Assembly (NCBI RefSeq): GCF_039888675.1
Contig: NZ_JBDQQR010000001.1
Coordinates: 2,976,001 to 3,040,000 of the forward strand
DNA from: Mesorhizobium sp. CAU 1732
GTDB lineage: Bacteria > Pseudomonadota > Alphaproteobacteria > Rhizobiales > Rhizobiaceae
Direction: 5' to 3'
DNA: 64,000 nt
The translations under genes and the position numbers were made by a program. Below the pieces are notes generated by a model. That model was not told the DNA's origin and did no database searches. It saw only the letters and a program-made list of their open reading frames with translations. Of the stretch, positions 45,404-54,317 are shown piece after piece (within the stretch, counting starts at the first letter, position 1; each line of letters starts with the position of its first letter).

Positions 45404-45479
45404 CTGAGGAAGTATCTCTTAATCATTCGGGGATAGCTTGGCCGGACGGTATGACCGCGCGCGAAATCCAAATCATCTG

Positions 45480-47018
45480 ATGGCGTTACTACGCTCAAAC
45501 ACGGCCGACAAGAATATTGTGGATCGCAGGAAAGCGAACCGCAACAGCGATGTCGCGCGCGCGGTGAAGCGCACCAGAGACCGCCTCTCGGAACAGGCCG
45601 GCAACCCGCTTTTCGAACGCGAACTGCTCAAGCTTCACGCGCGCACGATGCTCAACACCGCGCTTGCCTTGCCTTTGATGGTCATGGCGGTTTCCGCGCT
45701 CGGGCTCTATGCCGGCGTCGGCATGAACATCGTCACATGGGCAATGGTCACCATCGCCTGTTATGGTGGATTGGTCCTGATCGCCCGGCAGATCGTGAGG
45801 ACGGATCAAGCCGAAATCCATCCGGTTCTGGTGAGACGCGGCTTCCTGCTCGGCCATTTCGTCAGCGGCATGGGCTGGGCTTATTTTGCCTGGATCGGCT
45901 GCGGCGATTGCCAGGTCGAGCAGTTCCCTGCGCTCAAGGCCGTCGTGCTGCTTCTGGCCATGGCCGCGACGGCGATCATCTCGTCCGCGCTCAGCGGAGC
46001 GCTCGTCACGACCTTCGCATTGCCGGTCGGCGTTCTCGCGCTTGCGTTCGGCCTGTCGCCTGTCTGGGAGCCGGTCGAGGCGATCATGGTAGGCCTCCTG
46101 ATCGTTTCGCTGCCGTTCTTCACCTATGTCGCCGGTCACCTCCATGCATCGACACTCATGCTGCTCTCGTTCCGCTCGGAAAAGGATGCGCTGATCGCCG
46201 AACTCGAGACCGCCAAATCGATGTCGGACGAAGCCCGCCGCCGCGCCGAGGAAGCCAACCTCGCCAAATCGCGCTTTCTCGCGACGATGAGCCACGAATT
46301 GCGAACCCCACTGAACGCGATCCTCGGCTTTTCCGAAGTTATGGCGAACGAGGTTCTGGGGCCGCTGGAGAACGAGACCTACCGGGACTACGCAAACGAC
46401 ATCAACGGCTCCGGCCGCCACCTCCTGCACCTCATCAACGAAATCCTCGATCTGTCGCGCATCGAAGCCGGCCGGTATCAGCTCACCGAAGAGCCGATCA
46501 CGCTCGAAGGTGTGGTCGAGGAATGCTGCCATCTCATGGAACTGAAGGCGCGCAACAAGGACATCCGCCTCATCCAGCAGTTCGAACCGCAGCTTCCGCG
46601 CATGTTTGCCGACGAACGATCGCTGAGACAGGTGACGCTGAACCTGCTCTCCAACGCGATCAAGTTCGCGCCGAGCGGCAGCGAGGTGCGCGTGCGTATC
46701 GGCTGGACGGCGGGCGGCGGCCAGTACATCTCGGTCAAGGACAACGGCCCCGGCATCCCGGAAGACGAGATACCCGTCGTGCTGTCCGCCTTCGGCCAGG
46801 GATCGATCGCGATCAAGAGCGCCGAACAGGGAACCGGGCTGGGACTGCCCATCGTGCAGGGCCTGGTCGCGCTTCATGGCGGCGAGTTCCAGCTTCACTC
46901 GAAGCTGCGCGAAGGCACCGAAGCGATCGCCATCTTCCCGCCGCAGCGCGTGATGGAAGAACTGCCCGCCCTTCCCACGCGCGAAAAACTCTGGGCGGCT
47001 GCGGGCCGGCGGCGCTAG
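45480..47018 (+). CDS. Membrane-bound sensor histidine kinase (PleC/DivJ-like)
   Basis: A 512-residue kinase. The N-terminal third has about six hydrophobic helices starting at MLNTALALPLMVMAVSALGLY, which probably form a membrane sensor. A short coiled coil leads to the HisKA domain (ATMSHELRTPLNAILGFSE; His near 280). The ATPase domain has N-box NLLSNAIKFAPSG, G1 DNGPGIP and G2 GTGLGLPI. It resembles the cell-cycle kinases PleC/DivJ/PdhS, but lacks PAS domains. ATG 45480 is used; TTG 45438 has GGGGA upstream and is the alternative. No response regulator is nearby. Confidence 0.85.
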   Translation: MALLRSNTADKNIVDRRKANRNSDVARAVKRTRDRLSEQAGNPLFERELLKLHARTMLNTALALPLMVMAVSALGLYAGVGMNIVTWAMVTIACYGGLVLIARQIVRTDQAEIHPVLVRRGFLLGHFVSGMGWAYFAWIGCGDCQVEQFPALKAVVLLLAMAATAIISSALSGALVTTFALPVGVLALAFGLSPVWEPVEAIMVGLLIVSLPFFTYVAGHLHASTLMLLSFRSEKDALIAELETAKSMSDEARRRAEEANLAKSRFLATMSHELRTPLNAILGFSEVMANEVLGPLENETYRDYANDINGSGRHLLHLINEILDLSRIEAGRYQLTEEPITLEGVVEECCHLMELKARNKDIRLIQQFEPQLPRMFADERSLRQVTLNLLSNAIKFAPSGSEVRVRIGWTAGGGQYISVKDNGPGIPEDEIPVVLSAFGQGSIAIKSAEQGTGLGLPIVQGLVALHGGEFQLHSKLREGTEAIAIFPPQRVMEELPALPTREKLWAAAGRRR

Positions 47019-47044
47019 CCAAGAGCATCGGCCGAAAAGGCGAT

Positions 47045-48034
47045 CTAAGTGCGCAAGGCCATCCCGGAATGCACCAGCGCGGCGTTCTTCACGATGCCGG
47101 CCGCGAACGCAGCGCCTGCGCCCTCGCCGTCTCCGAGCGACAGGTCGAGGAGCGGCTGCAAACCCATGAGAGCCGCCGCCCTCGCCATGCCCGGTTCGGT
47201 CGAGACATGGCCAAGCAGGCAATGGTCGATCGCCGATGGCGTCGCCGCATGAAGTATGGCTGCTGCCGCCAGACTGGCGTAGCCGTCGAGGATGACCGGC
47301 ACCTTCTCGACACGCGCGGCCAGGATCGCGCCCGCGATCGCGGCAAACTCGCGTCCGCCGAGCCTGCGCAAGGCTTCCAGCGGGTCCTTGAGATGTGCGC
47401 CATGCAGAGCGACGGCCTTCTCGACCGCCTCCACCTTGCGCGCCATCATCGCGTCGTCTGCGCCGGCGCCTGGTCCGACCCAGTCACCCGCCTCTCCTCC
47501 GAACAGACCGAACATGATCGCCGCGGCAGAGGTCGTGCCGCCGGCGCCAACCCCGCCGACGCACAAAAGGTCGATGCCGCCGGCAACGGCTTCCATGCCG
47601 AACGCCATCGTCGCGGCGCAGCCGCGCTCGTCGAGCGCAGGCTCCTGTGTGATGTCGCCGACCGGCAGGTGAAGCGCGAGGTCGAAGACCTTGAGGCCGA
47701 GATCACCCGCCGCGCACAGTTGGTTGACCATCGCGCCGCCTGCCGCGCAGTGCTCGATCATCGCCTGCGTGTCGCCCGCACCGCGCGGCGACACACCGTG
47801 CCGGAACACGCCGTGCGTTCCCGCGAAAAGCGCGACCAGCGGGCGCAGCACCTGCGGGTCGCGCCCTGTCCAGGCGGCGAGCCATGCCGCGATGGTTCCG
47901 GCACGCCCAAGTGCTGGACCCTGGCTCGAAAGCGTGGCGGTTCTGGCCACGGCGCGTGCGTGCGCTGCCTCGTTCGGCCCGGGCAATGTCTTGAGGAGCT
48001 GGCGAAAATCGTCGAATGGTAGACCGGTTGTCAT
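47045..48034 (-). CDS. cobT: Nicotinate-nucleotide--dimethylbenzimidazole phosphoribosyltransferase
   Basis: A 329-residue CobT making alpha-ribazole phosphate in the lower-ligand part of cobalamin synthesis. The start MTTGLPFDDFRQLL lies at ATG 48034. Family patterns are GDTQAMIEHCAAGGAMVNQL, VGGVGAGGTTSAAAIMFGL, VPVILDGYASLAAA and the final GIVKNAALVHSGM. It is convergent with the histidine kinase. cobS, often a neighbour, is not present here, and no cobalamin riboswitch is seen upstream. Confidence 0.9.
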   Translation of the reverse strand: MTTGLPFDDFRQLLKTLPGPNEAAHARAVARTATLSSQGPALGRAGTIAAWLAAWTGRDPQVLRPLVALFAGTHGVFRHGVSPRGAGDTQAMIEHCAAGGAMVNQLCAAGDLGLKVFDLALHLPVGDITQEPALDERGCAATMAFGMEAVAGGIDLLCVGGVGAGGTTSAAAIMFGLFGGEAGDWVGPGAGADDAMMARKVEAVEKAVALHGAHLKDPLEALRRLGGREFAAIAGAILAARVEKVPVILDGYASLAAAAILHAATPSAIDHCLLGHVSTEPGMARAAALMGLQPLLDLSLGDGEGAGAAFAAGIVKNAALVHSGMALRT

Positions 48035-48165
48035 GGCGCGTCCGGATTGATCATGATGGCGTCGGCTTAACCGCTGGCGCGCCAAAGCACAATCGGTAGC
48101 CGCCGGGCCGGACTTGCATTGACCTCGCGCGTGTCCCATGTGGAAGGAAGGCAAACAGGGCAACC

Positions 48166-48399
48166 ATGACGACGATCGAATCCCCCTGCATTCTGGTATG
48201 TTCCATAGACATGACAACCGGCTATTGCTTCGGTTGCGGGCGCACGCGCGAGGAGATCGGGGACTGGCTGACCATGTCGCCGGAGACACGCCGATCCGTC
48301 ATGGCGTCTTTGCCGACGCGCCTCGAAACGGTCGAGCGTCGGCCGCGGCGTGAAACCAGGCGCAGCCGAATGGCGCGCGAACGCGGCGAGACGGCCTGA
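48166..48399 (+). CDS. DUF1289 small zinc-like protein
   Basis: A 77-residue protein of DUF1289. The diagnostic CILVCSIDMTTGYCFGCGRT has four Cys that could bind iron or zinc, followed by EEIGDWLTMSPETR. The C-terminus is highly basic. ATG 48166 follows AAGGAAGG at longer distance. It is coupled to the next gene by a TGATG overlap. Confidence 0.9.
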   Translation: MTTIESPCILVCSIDMTTGYCFGCGRTREEIGDWLTMSPETRRSVMASLPTRLETVERRPRRETRRSRMARERGETA

Positions 48400-49103
48400 T
48401 GAACCGGACATTGTGGTTCGTTTTCGGCGCCATCGGGATCGGGCTGGTGCTGCTCCTCGCAAGCGGCGATTCCGGCACGGTCTTCGGCGTTCAGGACGAC
48501 ACGTTCGCCCGGACGCTCTATCTCGGCATTCTGGCGGGTGTCATCGCAACGGGCATCCTCGGCTCCGGCCTGCGCTTCGGCCAGATCGCGCGAACGATGG
48601 CGATCTGGGTGCTCATCATCCTCGTCCTGATGGGCGGATACCAATATCGCTACGAATTGCAGGACATCGCCAGCCGCGTCACGGCCGGACTCATTCCGGG
48701 AAGTCCGCTGTCACTGGTGGATGGCGACGGACGCGCGGCCGTCATGATCGACCGGCTCTCGAACGGCCATTTCGAGGTTCGCGCCGAAATCAACGGCACA
48801 GCCGTCACGACCATGATCGACACCGGTGCGACGAGCACCGTGCTGACTGCCGCGGACGCCGCCCGCGCCGGCTTCGATCCGGAAACGCTGTCCTTCACCA
48901 TCCCGATCATGACCGCCAACGGCGAAGCGCGCGCCGCACGCATCGTCGCTGACGAAATCCGTGTCGGCGACATCACGCGAAGCCGTATGCCCATGCTCGT
49001 CGCTGAAGCAGGCAGGCTGGATCGCAGCCTTCTCGGCATGAACTTCATCGGAAGCCTGTCCGGCTTCGACATGCGCGGCGAGCGCCTGATCCTGCGCGAC
49101 TGA
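48399..49103 (+). CDS. TIGR02281-family clan AA (retropepsin-like) aspartic protease
   Basis: A 234-residue protein with three N-terminal transmembrane helices (FVFGAIGIGLVLLLASG, TLYLGILAGVIATGILG, AIWVLIILVLMGGYQYRY). A single retropepsin-like domain follows, with the active-site MIDTGATSTVLTAADA and the second characteristic LLGMNFIGSL. This family is typical of alphaproteobacteria; such proteins act as homodimers. Its start overlaps the DUF1289 stop. Confidence 0.92.
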   Translation: MNRTLWFVFGAIGIGLVLLLASGDSGTVFGVQDDTFARTLYLGILAGVIATGILGSGLRFGQIARTMAIWVLIILVLMGGYQYRYELQDIASRVTAGLIPGSPLSLVDGDGRAAVMIDRLSNGHFEVRAEINGTAVTTMIDTGATSTVLTAADAARAGFDPETLSFTIPIMTANGEARAARIVADEIRVGDITRSRMPMLVAEAGRLDRSLLGMNFIGSLSGFDMRGERLILRD

Positions 49104-49111
49104 GGCCCGCC

Positions 49112-49945
49112 TCAGTCGATGAGGCTCCAGAAGAACCGCGCCGACACGAAGATGCAAAACAGGCCGAAGCTGATTTCGAGCTGCCGCTTCGTCAATGCAT
49201 GCGCGATGCGGACGCCGTATGGCGTAACCAGAAGTGCCAGCGGAATGGTGAGCGCCACCGCGATCCAGTTGATGTATCCGGTCGACGCGATCGGCAGGTC
49301 CGGATTTCCCCAACCCGCCCAGATATAACCGATCGTGCCGGGGATACCGATGAGGACACCAACGCCCGACGACGTCGCCACGGCCTGGTGCATGGGCCGC
49401 CCGAAGACCGTCATGAACGTGTTGTTGAGAACGCCGCCGCCGATCCCCATGAGGGTCGAGAAATAGCCGATGAAGACGCCCGCAATGCTGACACCGGGGT
49501 TCTTCGGGATGTCCGACCCGATACGCCAGCTATCGCGATTGAACAGCAACCGCCCGGCCACCAGAAGGGTCATGACGGCGAACACGACGCGCAGCCCTTC
49601 GCTCGATATATAGGCTGCCGTCAACGAGGCCAGAACGACGCCAACCGGAACCGGGATCAGGAATTTTTTGAGGAGGTCCATGTCCACCGCGCCCTTTGCG
49701 CGGTGTGCCATGAAGGAGCGGATCGCGGTCGGAATGATGATCGCCAGCGACGATCCGACGGAGAGATGCATGCGCACCGCTTCCTCGACATCCAGCAATC
49801 CGAAAACCTGATAGAAAACCGGAACCAGGACTGCGCCGCCGCCAATGCCGAAAATTCCGGCCATCAGCCCCGACACGATGCTTGCGGCCGCGAGCGCAAC
49901 GGCAAACGTAACCAGTTCGCTGACCGGCAGGTCAAGTCCGACCAT
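49112..49945 (-). CDS. TauE/SafE-family sulfite exporter-like permease
   Basis: A 277-residue membrane protein with eight or so helices in two repeats. GIFGIGGGAVLVPVFYQVFG and FSTLMGIGGGVLNNTFMTVFG are the duplicated glycine-rich TauE motifs. Proteins of this family export sulphite, sulphoacetate or other anions. It is convergent with the protease gene, 8 bp apart, and followed by dusA on the same strand. Confidence 0.9.
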   Translation of the reverse strand: MVGLDLPVSELVTFAVALAAASIVSGLMAGIFGIGGGAVLVPVFYQVFGLLDVEEAVRMHLSVGSSLAIIIPTAIRSFMAHRAKGAVDMDLLKKFLIPVPVGVVLASLTAAYISSEGLRVVFAVMTLLVAGRLLFNRDSWRIGSDIPKNPGVSIAGVFIGYFSTLMGIGGGVLNNTFMTVFGRPMHQAVATSSGVGVLIGIPGTIGYIWAGWGNPDLPIASTGYINWIAVALTIPLALLVTPYGVRIAHALTKRQLEISFGLFCIFVSARFFWSLID

Positions 49946-50006
49946 TATGTTACCCCTATGATGAGACGGCTCTGGCTAGAGCGCCGGGCGGCGAATGTAA
50001 ATCGGG

Positions 50007-51005
50007 TCAGGCAGCCTTTGCCTGTTCGTCCAGACAAATCTCTGCAAGCGCGACCTTGAGCACATCCGGGCCGGCGCCGGGCTTCGGCGCTTCGGTGGAG
50101 AGTATCTGACGCCATTTGCGCGCGCCGGCGAGGCCGTGAAAAAGGCCCGTCATATGCCGCGTCACGTGGACGAGCCTGCCACCAGCCGCGATGTGCCGCG
50201 ATGCATAGGCCGCCATGGCGTCGATCATGGCATCCCAATCGACCGGCGCGGCCTGTTCACCGTAGAAACGGGCATCGGCGGCGGCCAGCAGGCCGGGATT
50301 GTGATAGGCAGCGCGTCCGAGCATGACACCGTCCGCCCCCGCCGCGCGCTGCGCCAGCGCCTCTTCGAGCGTGTGAATGCCGCCGTTGATGCCGACGAAA
50401 CGGTCGCTTCCCAGCCTCGCCTTCAGCCGGTGAACCCGCGCATAGTCGAGCGGGGGGATGTCGCGGTTCTCCTTCGGAGACAGGCCTTGCAGCCATGCCT
50501 TGCGGGCATGGACCCAGAGCGCGTCGGAGCCGGCCGCGAGAACCCGGTCCGCAAGTTCGTCGAGCGCCGGTTCGGGATCCTGGTCATCCACGCCGATGCG
50601 GCACTTGACCGTCACTGGAATGCGCACTTCCGCCTTCATCGCGGCGACGCAGTCGGCGACGAGCGCCGGCGTGCGCATCAGGCATGCACCGAACGTGCCG
50701 GACTGCACCCGGTCGGACGGGCAGCCGACATTCAAATTGATCTCGTCGTAGCCGTATTCAGCGGCGATCCGCGCCGCCTGGGCGAGTCTTTCGGGCTGCG
50801 ATCCGCCGAGCTGAAGCGCGAGCGGATGCTCCACCGCATCGTGACCGAGAAGCCTGTCGCGGTCGCCGTGGATGATCGCATCGGCAACCACCATCTCCGT
50901 ATAGAGAAGCGCGCGCGACGTCAGTTGGCGATGGAAGAACCTGCAATGACGATCGGTCCAGTCCATCATGGGCGCTACGGCAAATCTATGGCTTTGATAT
51001 TTCAC
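50007..51005 (-). CDS. dusA: tRNA-dihydrouridine synthase A
   Basis: A 332-residue FMN enzyme reducing U20/U20a in tRNA. The N-terminal VAPMMDWTDRHCRFFHR, the catalytic-Cys segment LNVGCPSDRVQSGTFGACLM and DALWVHARKAWLQGLSPKENR are DusA-specific. The gene is complete. Its 5' end is a known integration target for a family of integrases, and a broken integrase lies directly upstream, in the opposite orientation. Confidence 0.95.
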   Translation of the reverse strand: MKYQSHRFAVAPMMDWTDRHCRFFHRQLTSRALLYTEMVVADAIIHGDRDRLLGHDAVEHPLALQLGGSQPERLAQAARIAAEYGYDEINLNVGCPSDRVQSGTFGACLMRTPALVADCVAAMKAEVRIPVTVKCRIGVDDQDPEPALDELADRVLAAGSDALWVHARKAWLQGLSPKENRDIPPLDYARVHRLKARLGSDRFVGINGGIHTLEEALAQRAAGADGVMLGRAAYHNPGLLAAADARFYGEQAAPVDWDAMIDAMAAYASRHIAAGGRLVHVTRHMTGLFHGLAGARKWRQILSTEAPKPGAGPDVLKVALAEICLDEQAKAA

Positions 51006-51038
51006 GCTTTTTCTCGTATTTTCAGGGCCTTAATCGGT

Positions 51039-51485
51039 GCACATTCGCCGATTGTACGCCACGATATCGGCTCGTTCTCGCGTTTCGTACCGCGCGGTTG
51101 CAGGGGCCACGACCTCAGCAACAGCGTCTCGCTCAGCAAGGACGCGAAATGCGGGCGCGCCGAATTGAGCGGGAGATCGACCTGGGCCAGACGCCCGCGC
51201 CGGACCTCATCGACCTGCATATCGCGGATATGGTGGAAGTTGGCAAGGAAATCGGTCGTTCCAAGGGGTCAGTCTCGATTTGCTGCGCGCAAGGCTCGGG
51301 AATCTGAACACAGCGAACCTCAATCGCGAGCAAGTCGTCAAGCTTGGCAAGGAACGGGTCGAGGATGGCGCTGGGCTGGTCGCAGCGGGAATAGACATCG
51401 GATACATCCGCTCCTTGCTTGTGCATGGTGCGGCCGTGCACGGGCTGCCCTATTCAGTGAAGCCGGTCGAACTCGGCCGCGTTGC
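51039..51485 (+). pseudogene. Frameshifted, truncated tyrosine-recombinase (integrase)
   Basis: Three successive reading frames together give the N-terminal half of a phage-type integrase. First comes an AP2-like arm-binding stretch (VRHDIGSFSRFVPRGCRGHD, SLSKDAK). Then, in a second frame, ARRIEREIDLGQTPAPDLID and IADMVEVGKEIGRSK. In a third frame follow LNREQVVKLGKERVEDGAG, IDIGYIRSLLVHGAAVHGL and VKPVELGRVALALS, the SAM-like core-binding domain. The catalytic domain is absent: similarity stops a few bases before the fecE-like stop codon. It lies 34 bp from the dusA start, in the normal position for a dusA-targeting integrase. Confidence 0.7.
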
Positions 51486-51493
51486 CCTCGCCC

Positions 51494-52255
51494 TTAGCGC
51501 ATGTAGTGGATATGCGGCTTGCCGTGATGTGGCGAAGCCGCAACGCTGGCTTCAACGCGGAATACGTCGCGCAGCAATTGCTCGGTAAGAACCTCTTCAG
51601 GTGTGCCATGAGCGACGATCCGGCCCTTTTCCAGCACAACGAGACGATCGCAGAACATGGCTGCGTGGTTGAGGTCGTGAATGGCGATGATCGAGGTCAG
51701 CGAGATATCCGAAATCAGGCGCAGCAGTTCGATCTGATGCTGGATATCGAGATGGTTGGTCGGCTCATCGAGCAGCATTTCAGTCGGGGCCTGCGCAAGG
51801 GCGCGGGCGATATGGACCCGCTGGCGTTCGCCCCCGGAGAGGTTTTGCCAATATTGTTCGTGCCGGTCGCTCAGGCCCACGCGAGCCAGGGCGCCATCGA
51901 CCACGTCGTCGTCAGCCTTGGTCCAGCCGCCCAAAGGCGGATGATGCGGAATACGGCCCAGTTTTACCACATCGCGTACTCTGACGTTGGACTCGGTATT
52001 GGCGTGCTGCTCGACCAGTGCCACGCGCCGGGCAATGGCGCAGCGCTTAAGCTCACGCAGGTCCTTGTCATCGAGCGTCACGGTTCCAGAATGCGGCTTG
52101 CGAAGACCCGCGAGAAGACGGAGCAGCGAGGATTTCCCCGAGCCGTTGGGGCCAAGCAAGCCCAGCATCTTGCCCGGCTCCGCCGTGAGCGAAACGCCAT
52201 CGACGATCTTGGCCTGACCGACCTTCCAGGTGAGGTTTTCTGCCTTGATGGTCAT
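51494..52255 (-). CDS. Iron-siderophore-type ABC transporter, ATP-binding protein
   Basis: A 253-residue ATPase of the FecE/FhuC/BtuD class. Walker A is GPNGSGKSSLLRLLAGL, signature LSGGERQRVHIARAL, Walker B MLLDEPTNHLDIQHQ and H-loop IIAIHDLNHAAMF. Its ATG 52255 overlaps the permease stop (ATGA). Last gene of a three-gene importer operon. The gene's end abuts the broken integrase, so the operon probably arrived with the island. Confidence 0.92.
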   Translation of the reverse strand: MTIKAENLTWKVGQAKIVDGVSLTAEPGKMLGLLGPNGSGKSSLLRLLAGLRKPHSGTVTLDDKDLRELKRCAIARRVALVEQHANTESNVRVRDVVKLGRIPHHPPLGGWTKADDDVVDGALARVGLSDRHEQYWQNLSGGERQRVHIARALAQAPTEMLLDEPTNHLDIQHQIELLRLISDISLTSIIAIHDLNHAAMFCDRLVVLEKGRIVAHGTPEEVLTEQLLRDVFRVEASVAASPHHGKPHIHYMR

Positions 52256-53292
52256 TTTACGCGCTGCGAACGGTAGAGAATGACGGAAAAGAACGGCACG
52301 CCGACAAGGGCCGTGACGACGCCGATGGGCAGGACCTGCTGGGGCAGGATGATGCGCGAGACAATATCGGCCACCACCATGAAGATCGCCCCGGTGACGG
52401 CGCAGGTCGGTAATAGCCGGACATGGGAGGGGCCGACGATGAAGCGGGCGGCATGGGGCACGACCAGGCCGACAAAGCCGATCGAGCCCACCATCGAGAC
52501 GATGGTGGCGGTCAGAAGGGCGGTGACGCCAAACAGAATGACCCGCACGGCATCGACCGGAATGCCCAGCGAGGCGGCGGCATCGTCGCCAAAGGCAAAG
52601 GCATCGAGCGCCTTGGCAAAGTACATGCAGACCAGAAAGCCGACCACCACGACGGCAAGCGCCAGTTGAAATTCGGGCCAGCGCACGCCGCCAAAGCTGC
52701 CGAGCAGCCAGAACATGACGTCGCGCGCCTGCTGGGCGTTGCCCGACGTGCTGACGACATAGGCAGTCAGGGCGTTGAACAACTGGCTGGCGGCCACGCC
52801 GGCCAGGATGGTCTTGCCGGCTCCGGCGCGCGCGCCATCCGACAGCAGGGCCACGAAGAGGAAAGCAGCGAAGGCACCCGCAAAGGCACCGGCCGATAAC
52901 GTCATCGTTCCGGCGCCAAAGCCCAAAATGATGATGGCGACAGCGCCGGTGGAGGCCCCGGCGGAAACGCCCAGCACATAAGGCTCTGCCAAGGCGTTGC
53001 GCAGCAGCGATTGCAGGATTGCGCCGCAGAGCGCCAGCCCGGCACCGCAACAGGCGGCGACAAGCGCGCGGCTCAGGCGATAGTCCCAGATGACGCTTTG
53101 ATGGATCGGGTCGAGTTCGATGCCCGTCCAGCCGAGACGGTTGGTGACAGCGAAGAAGGTCGTGTTGAGCGGGATCGGCATTTCGCCGATACCCGTTCCC
53201 GCCGCGATGGCCAACAGGAGCAAGGCGGAAGACAGCAGAAGGAACAGGCCGAGACCGGCCTGTTCCCCAAAGTGACGTTTCAGCCTGGTCAC
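52252..53292 (-). CDS. FecCD-family ABC transporter permease
   Basis: A 346-residue permease with about ten helices. LSRALVAACCGAGLALCGAILQSLLRNALAEP (split at the periplasmic face), LGVSAGASTGA, SFGGVRWPEF and GFVGLVVPHAARFIVG are FecCD signatures; the last contains the ATPase-contact loop. Only one permease gene is present, so the channel is probably a homodimer. Coupled by ATGA overlaps to both neighbours. Confidence 0.93.
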   Translation of the reverse strand: MTRLKRHFGEQAGLGLFLLLSSALLLLAIAAGTGIGEMPIPLNTTFFAVTNRLGWTGIELDPIHQSVIWDYRLSRALVAACCGAGLALCGAILQSLLRNALAEPYVLGVSAGASTGAVAIIILGFGAGTMTLSAGAFAGAFAAFLFVALLSDGARAGAGKTILAGVAASQLFNALTAYVVSTSGNAQQARDVMFWLLGSFGGVRWPEFQLALAVVVVGFLVCMYFAKALDAFAFGDDAAASLGIPVDAVRVILFGVTALLTATIVSMVGSIGFVGLVVPHAARFIVGPSHVRLLPTCAVTGAIFMVVADIVSRIILPQQVLPIGVVTALVGVPFFSVILYRSQRVK

Positions 53293-54317
53293 TTGAAGAG
53301 GCCGAGCTCTTCCAACTGTGCGGCAACCTGTTCGGCACCATAGATGGTGCGGATCGTGGGGTTCATGGCCTGTGCGTCCATGACGACGAGACGGTTCTGC
53401 TTGACGGCTTCAAGCTGGCTGATGGCAGGATCGGCCTTGAGGAAGGCGATCTTGTTCTCGGCCTTGTCGAGTTCCCAGCCGCGGGTCAGGGCGACCTGGC
53501 CGACGACGATGACGTCCGGATTGGCGGCCATGATGCCTTCCCAACTGACTGTCGGCCACTCCACTTCGGTCTGGATGACGTTGTGACCACCGAGCAGATC
53601 GGCGATGAAGCCGGACGAACCGTTCTTGCCGCCGAGATAGGCATCTGCCTCCGGGCTCGGGCTCGAGAACCAGAAGGCATAGGACAAGTCCTGGGTCTCG
53701 TCGGAAACACGGGCACGCAGGGCGGCTTCACGGGCCTTGAAACTGGCGATCAGTTCCTGGCCGCGGTCCTGCACGTCGAAAATCTGCGAGAGTTCGTCTA
53801 TCTCCTGATAGAGCAGATCCATGCTCCACAGCTCGGCGCGGGCGCCGTGGACGTCGCCGCTATCGTGGTTGGCAACGCACAGGCCGGGGGACAGATAGCT
53901 GTTGATGCCCAGATTGGCGAAGTCCTCGCGCTTGGCGACCTTGCTGTCGGGGCCAAGCAGATGAGCCAATTGGGCGGCAACGAAGTCCGGGCGCTCTGCC
54001 AGAATGGATTCCAGGGTCGGGATTTCCTGGGAGAGGCGCTTGACCTTGGCATTGGCTGCGGCCAGTTCAGGCAGCACTTCGGACGGCCAGAAGGCTGTGC
54101 CGACCATGGAGTTCTCGACGCCCAGCAACAGCAGGATTTCAGCGCTGTTCTGGCCGAGCGTAACGGCGCGCTCCGGCGCTTTCTCGAAAGTAAGGGCGAC
54201 CCCGCAATTGTCGAGCGTGAGCGGATAAACCGTCGAGGCAGCCTGAGCGGGTGACAGCGACAGAGCGAGAGGGAGCATCAGGCCACATAAGGCACCGACC
54301 GACTTCACCAAAAACAT
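53289..54317 (-). CDS. Iron-chelate/cobalamin-type ABC transporter substrate-binding protein
   Basis: A 342-residue periplasmic binding protein of the FepB/BtuF superfamily. ATG 54317 starts a signal peptide (MFLVKSVGALCGLMLPLALS ending at PAQA). PERAVTLGQNSAEILLLLGV, LAERPDFVAAQLAHLL and WEGIMAANPDVIVVG are the family's lobe-hinge pattern. Ligand could be a ferric siderophore, haem or cobalamin. First gene of the operon; the upstream 1 kb has no other intact gene, and I find no clear Fur or Irr box. Confidence 0.88.
   Translation of the reverse strand: MFLVKSVGALCGLMLPLALSLSPAQAASTVYPLTLDNCGVALTFEKAPERAVTLGQNSAEILLLLGVENSMVGTAFWPSEVLPELAAANAKVKRLSQEIPTLESILAERPDFVAAQLAHLLGPDSKVAKREDFANLGINSYLSPGLCVANHDSGDVHGARAELWSMDLLYQEIDELSQIFDVQDRGQELIASFKAREAALRARVSDETQDLSYAFWFSSPSPEADAYLGGKNGSSGFIADLLGGHNVIQTEVEWPTVSWEGIMAANPDVIVVGQVALTRGWELDKAENKIAFLKADPAISQLEAVKQNRLVVMDAQAMNPTIRTIYGAEQVAAQLEELGLFK

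Noticed and set aside
48035..48165. Possible cobalamin riboswitch upstream of cobT
   Set aside because: The spacer is too short for a full B12 riboswitch and I find no B12-box-like segment.
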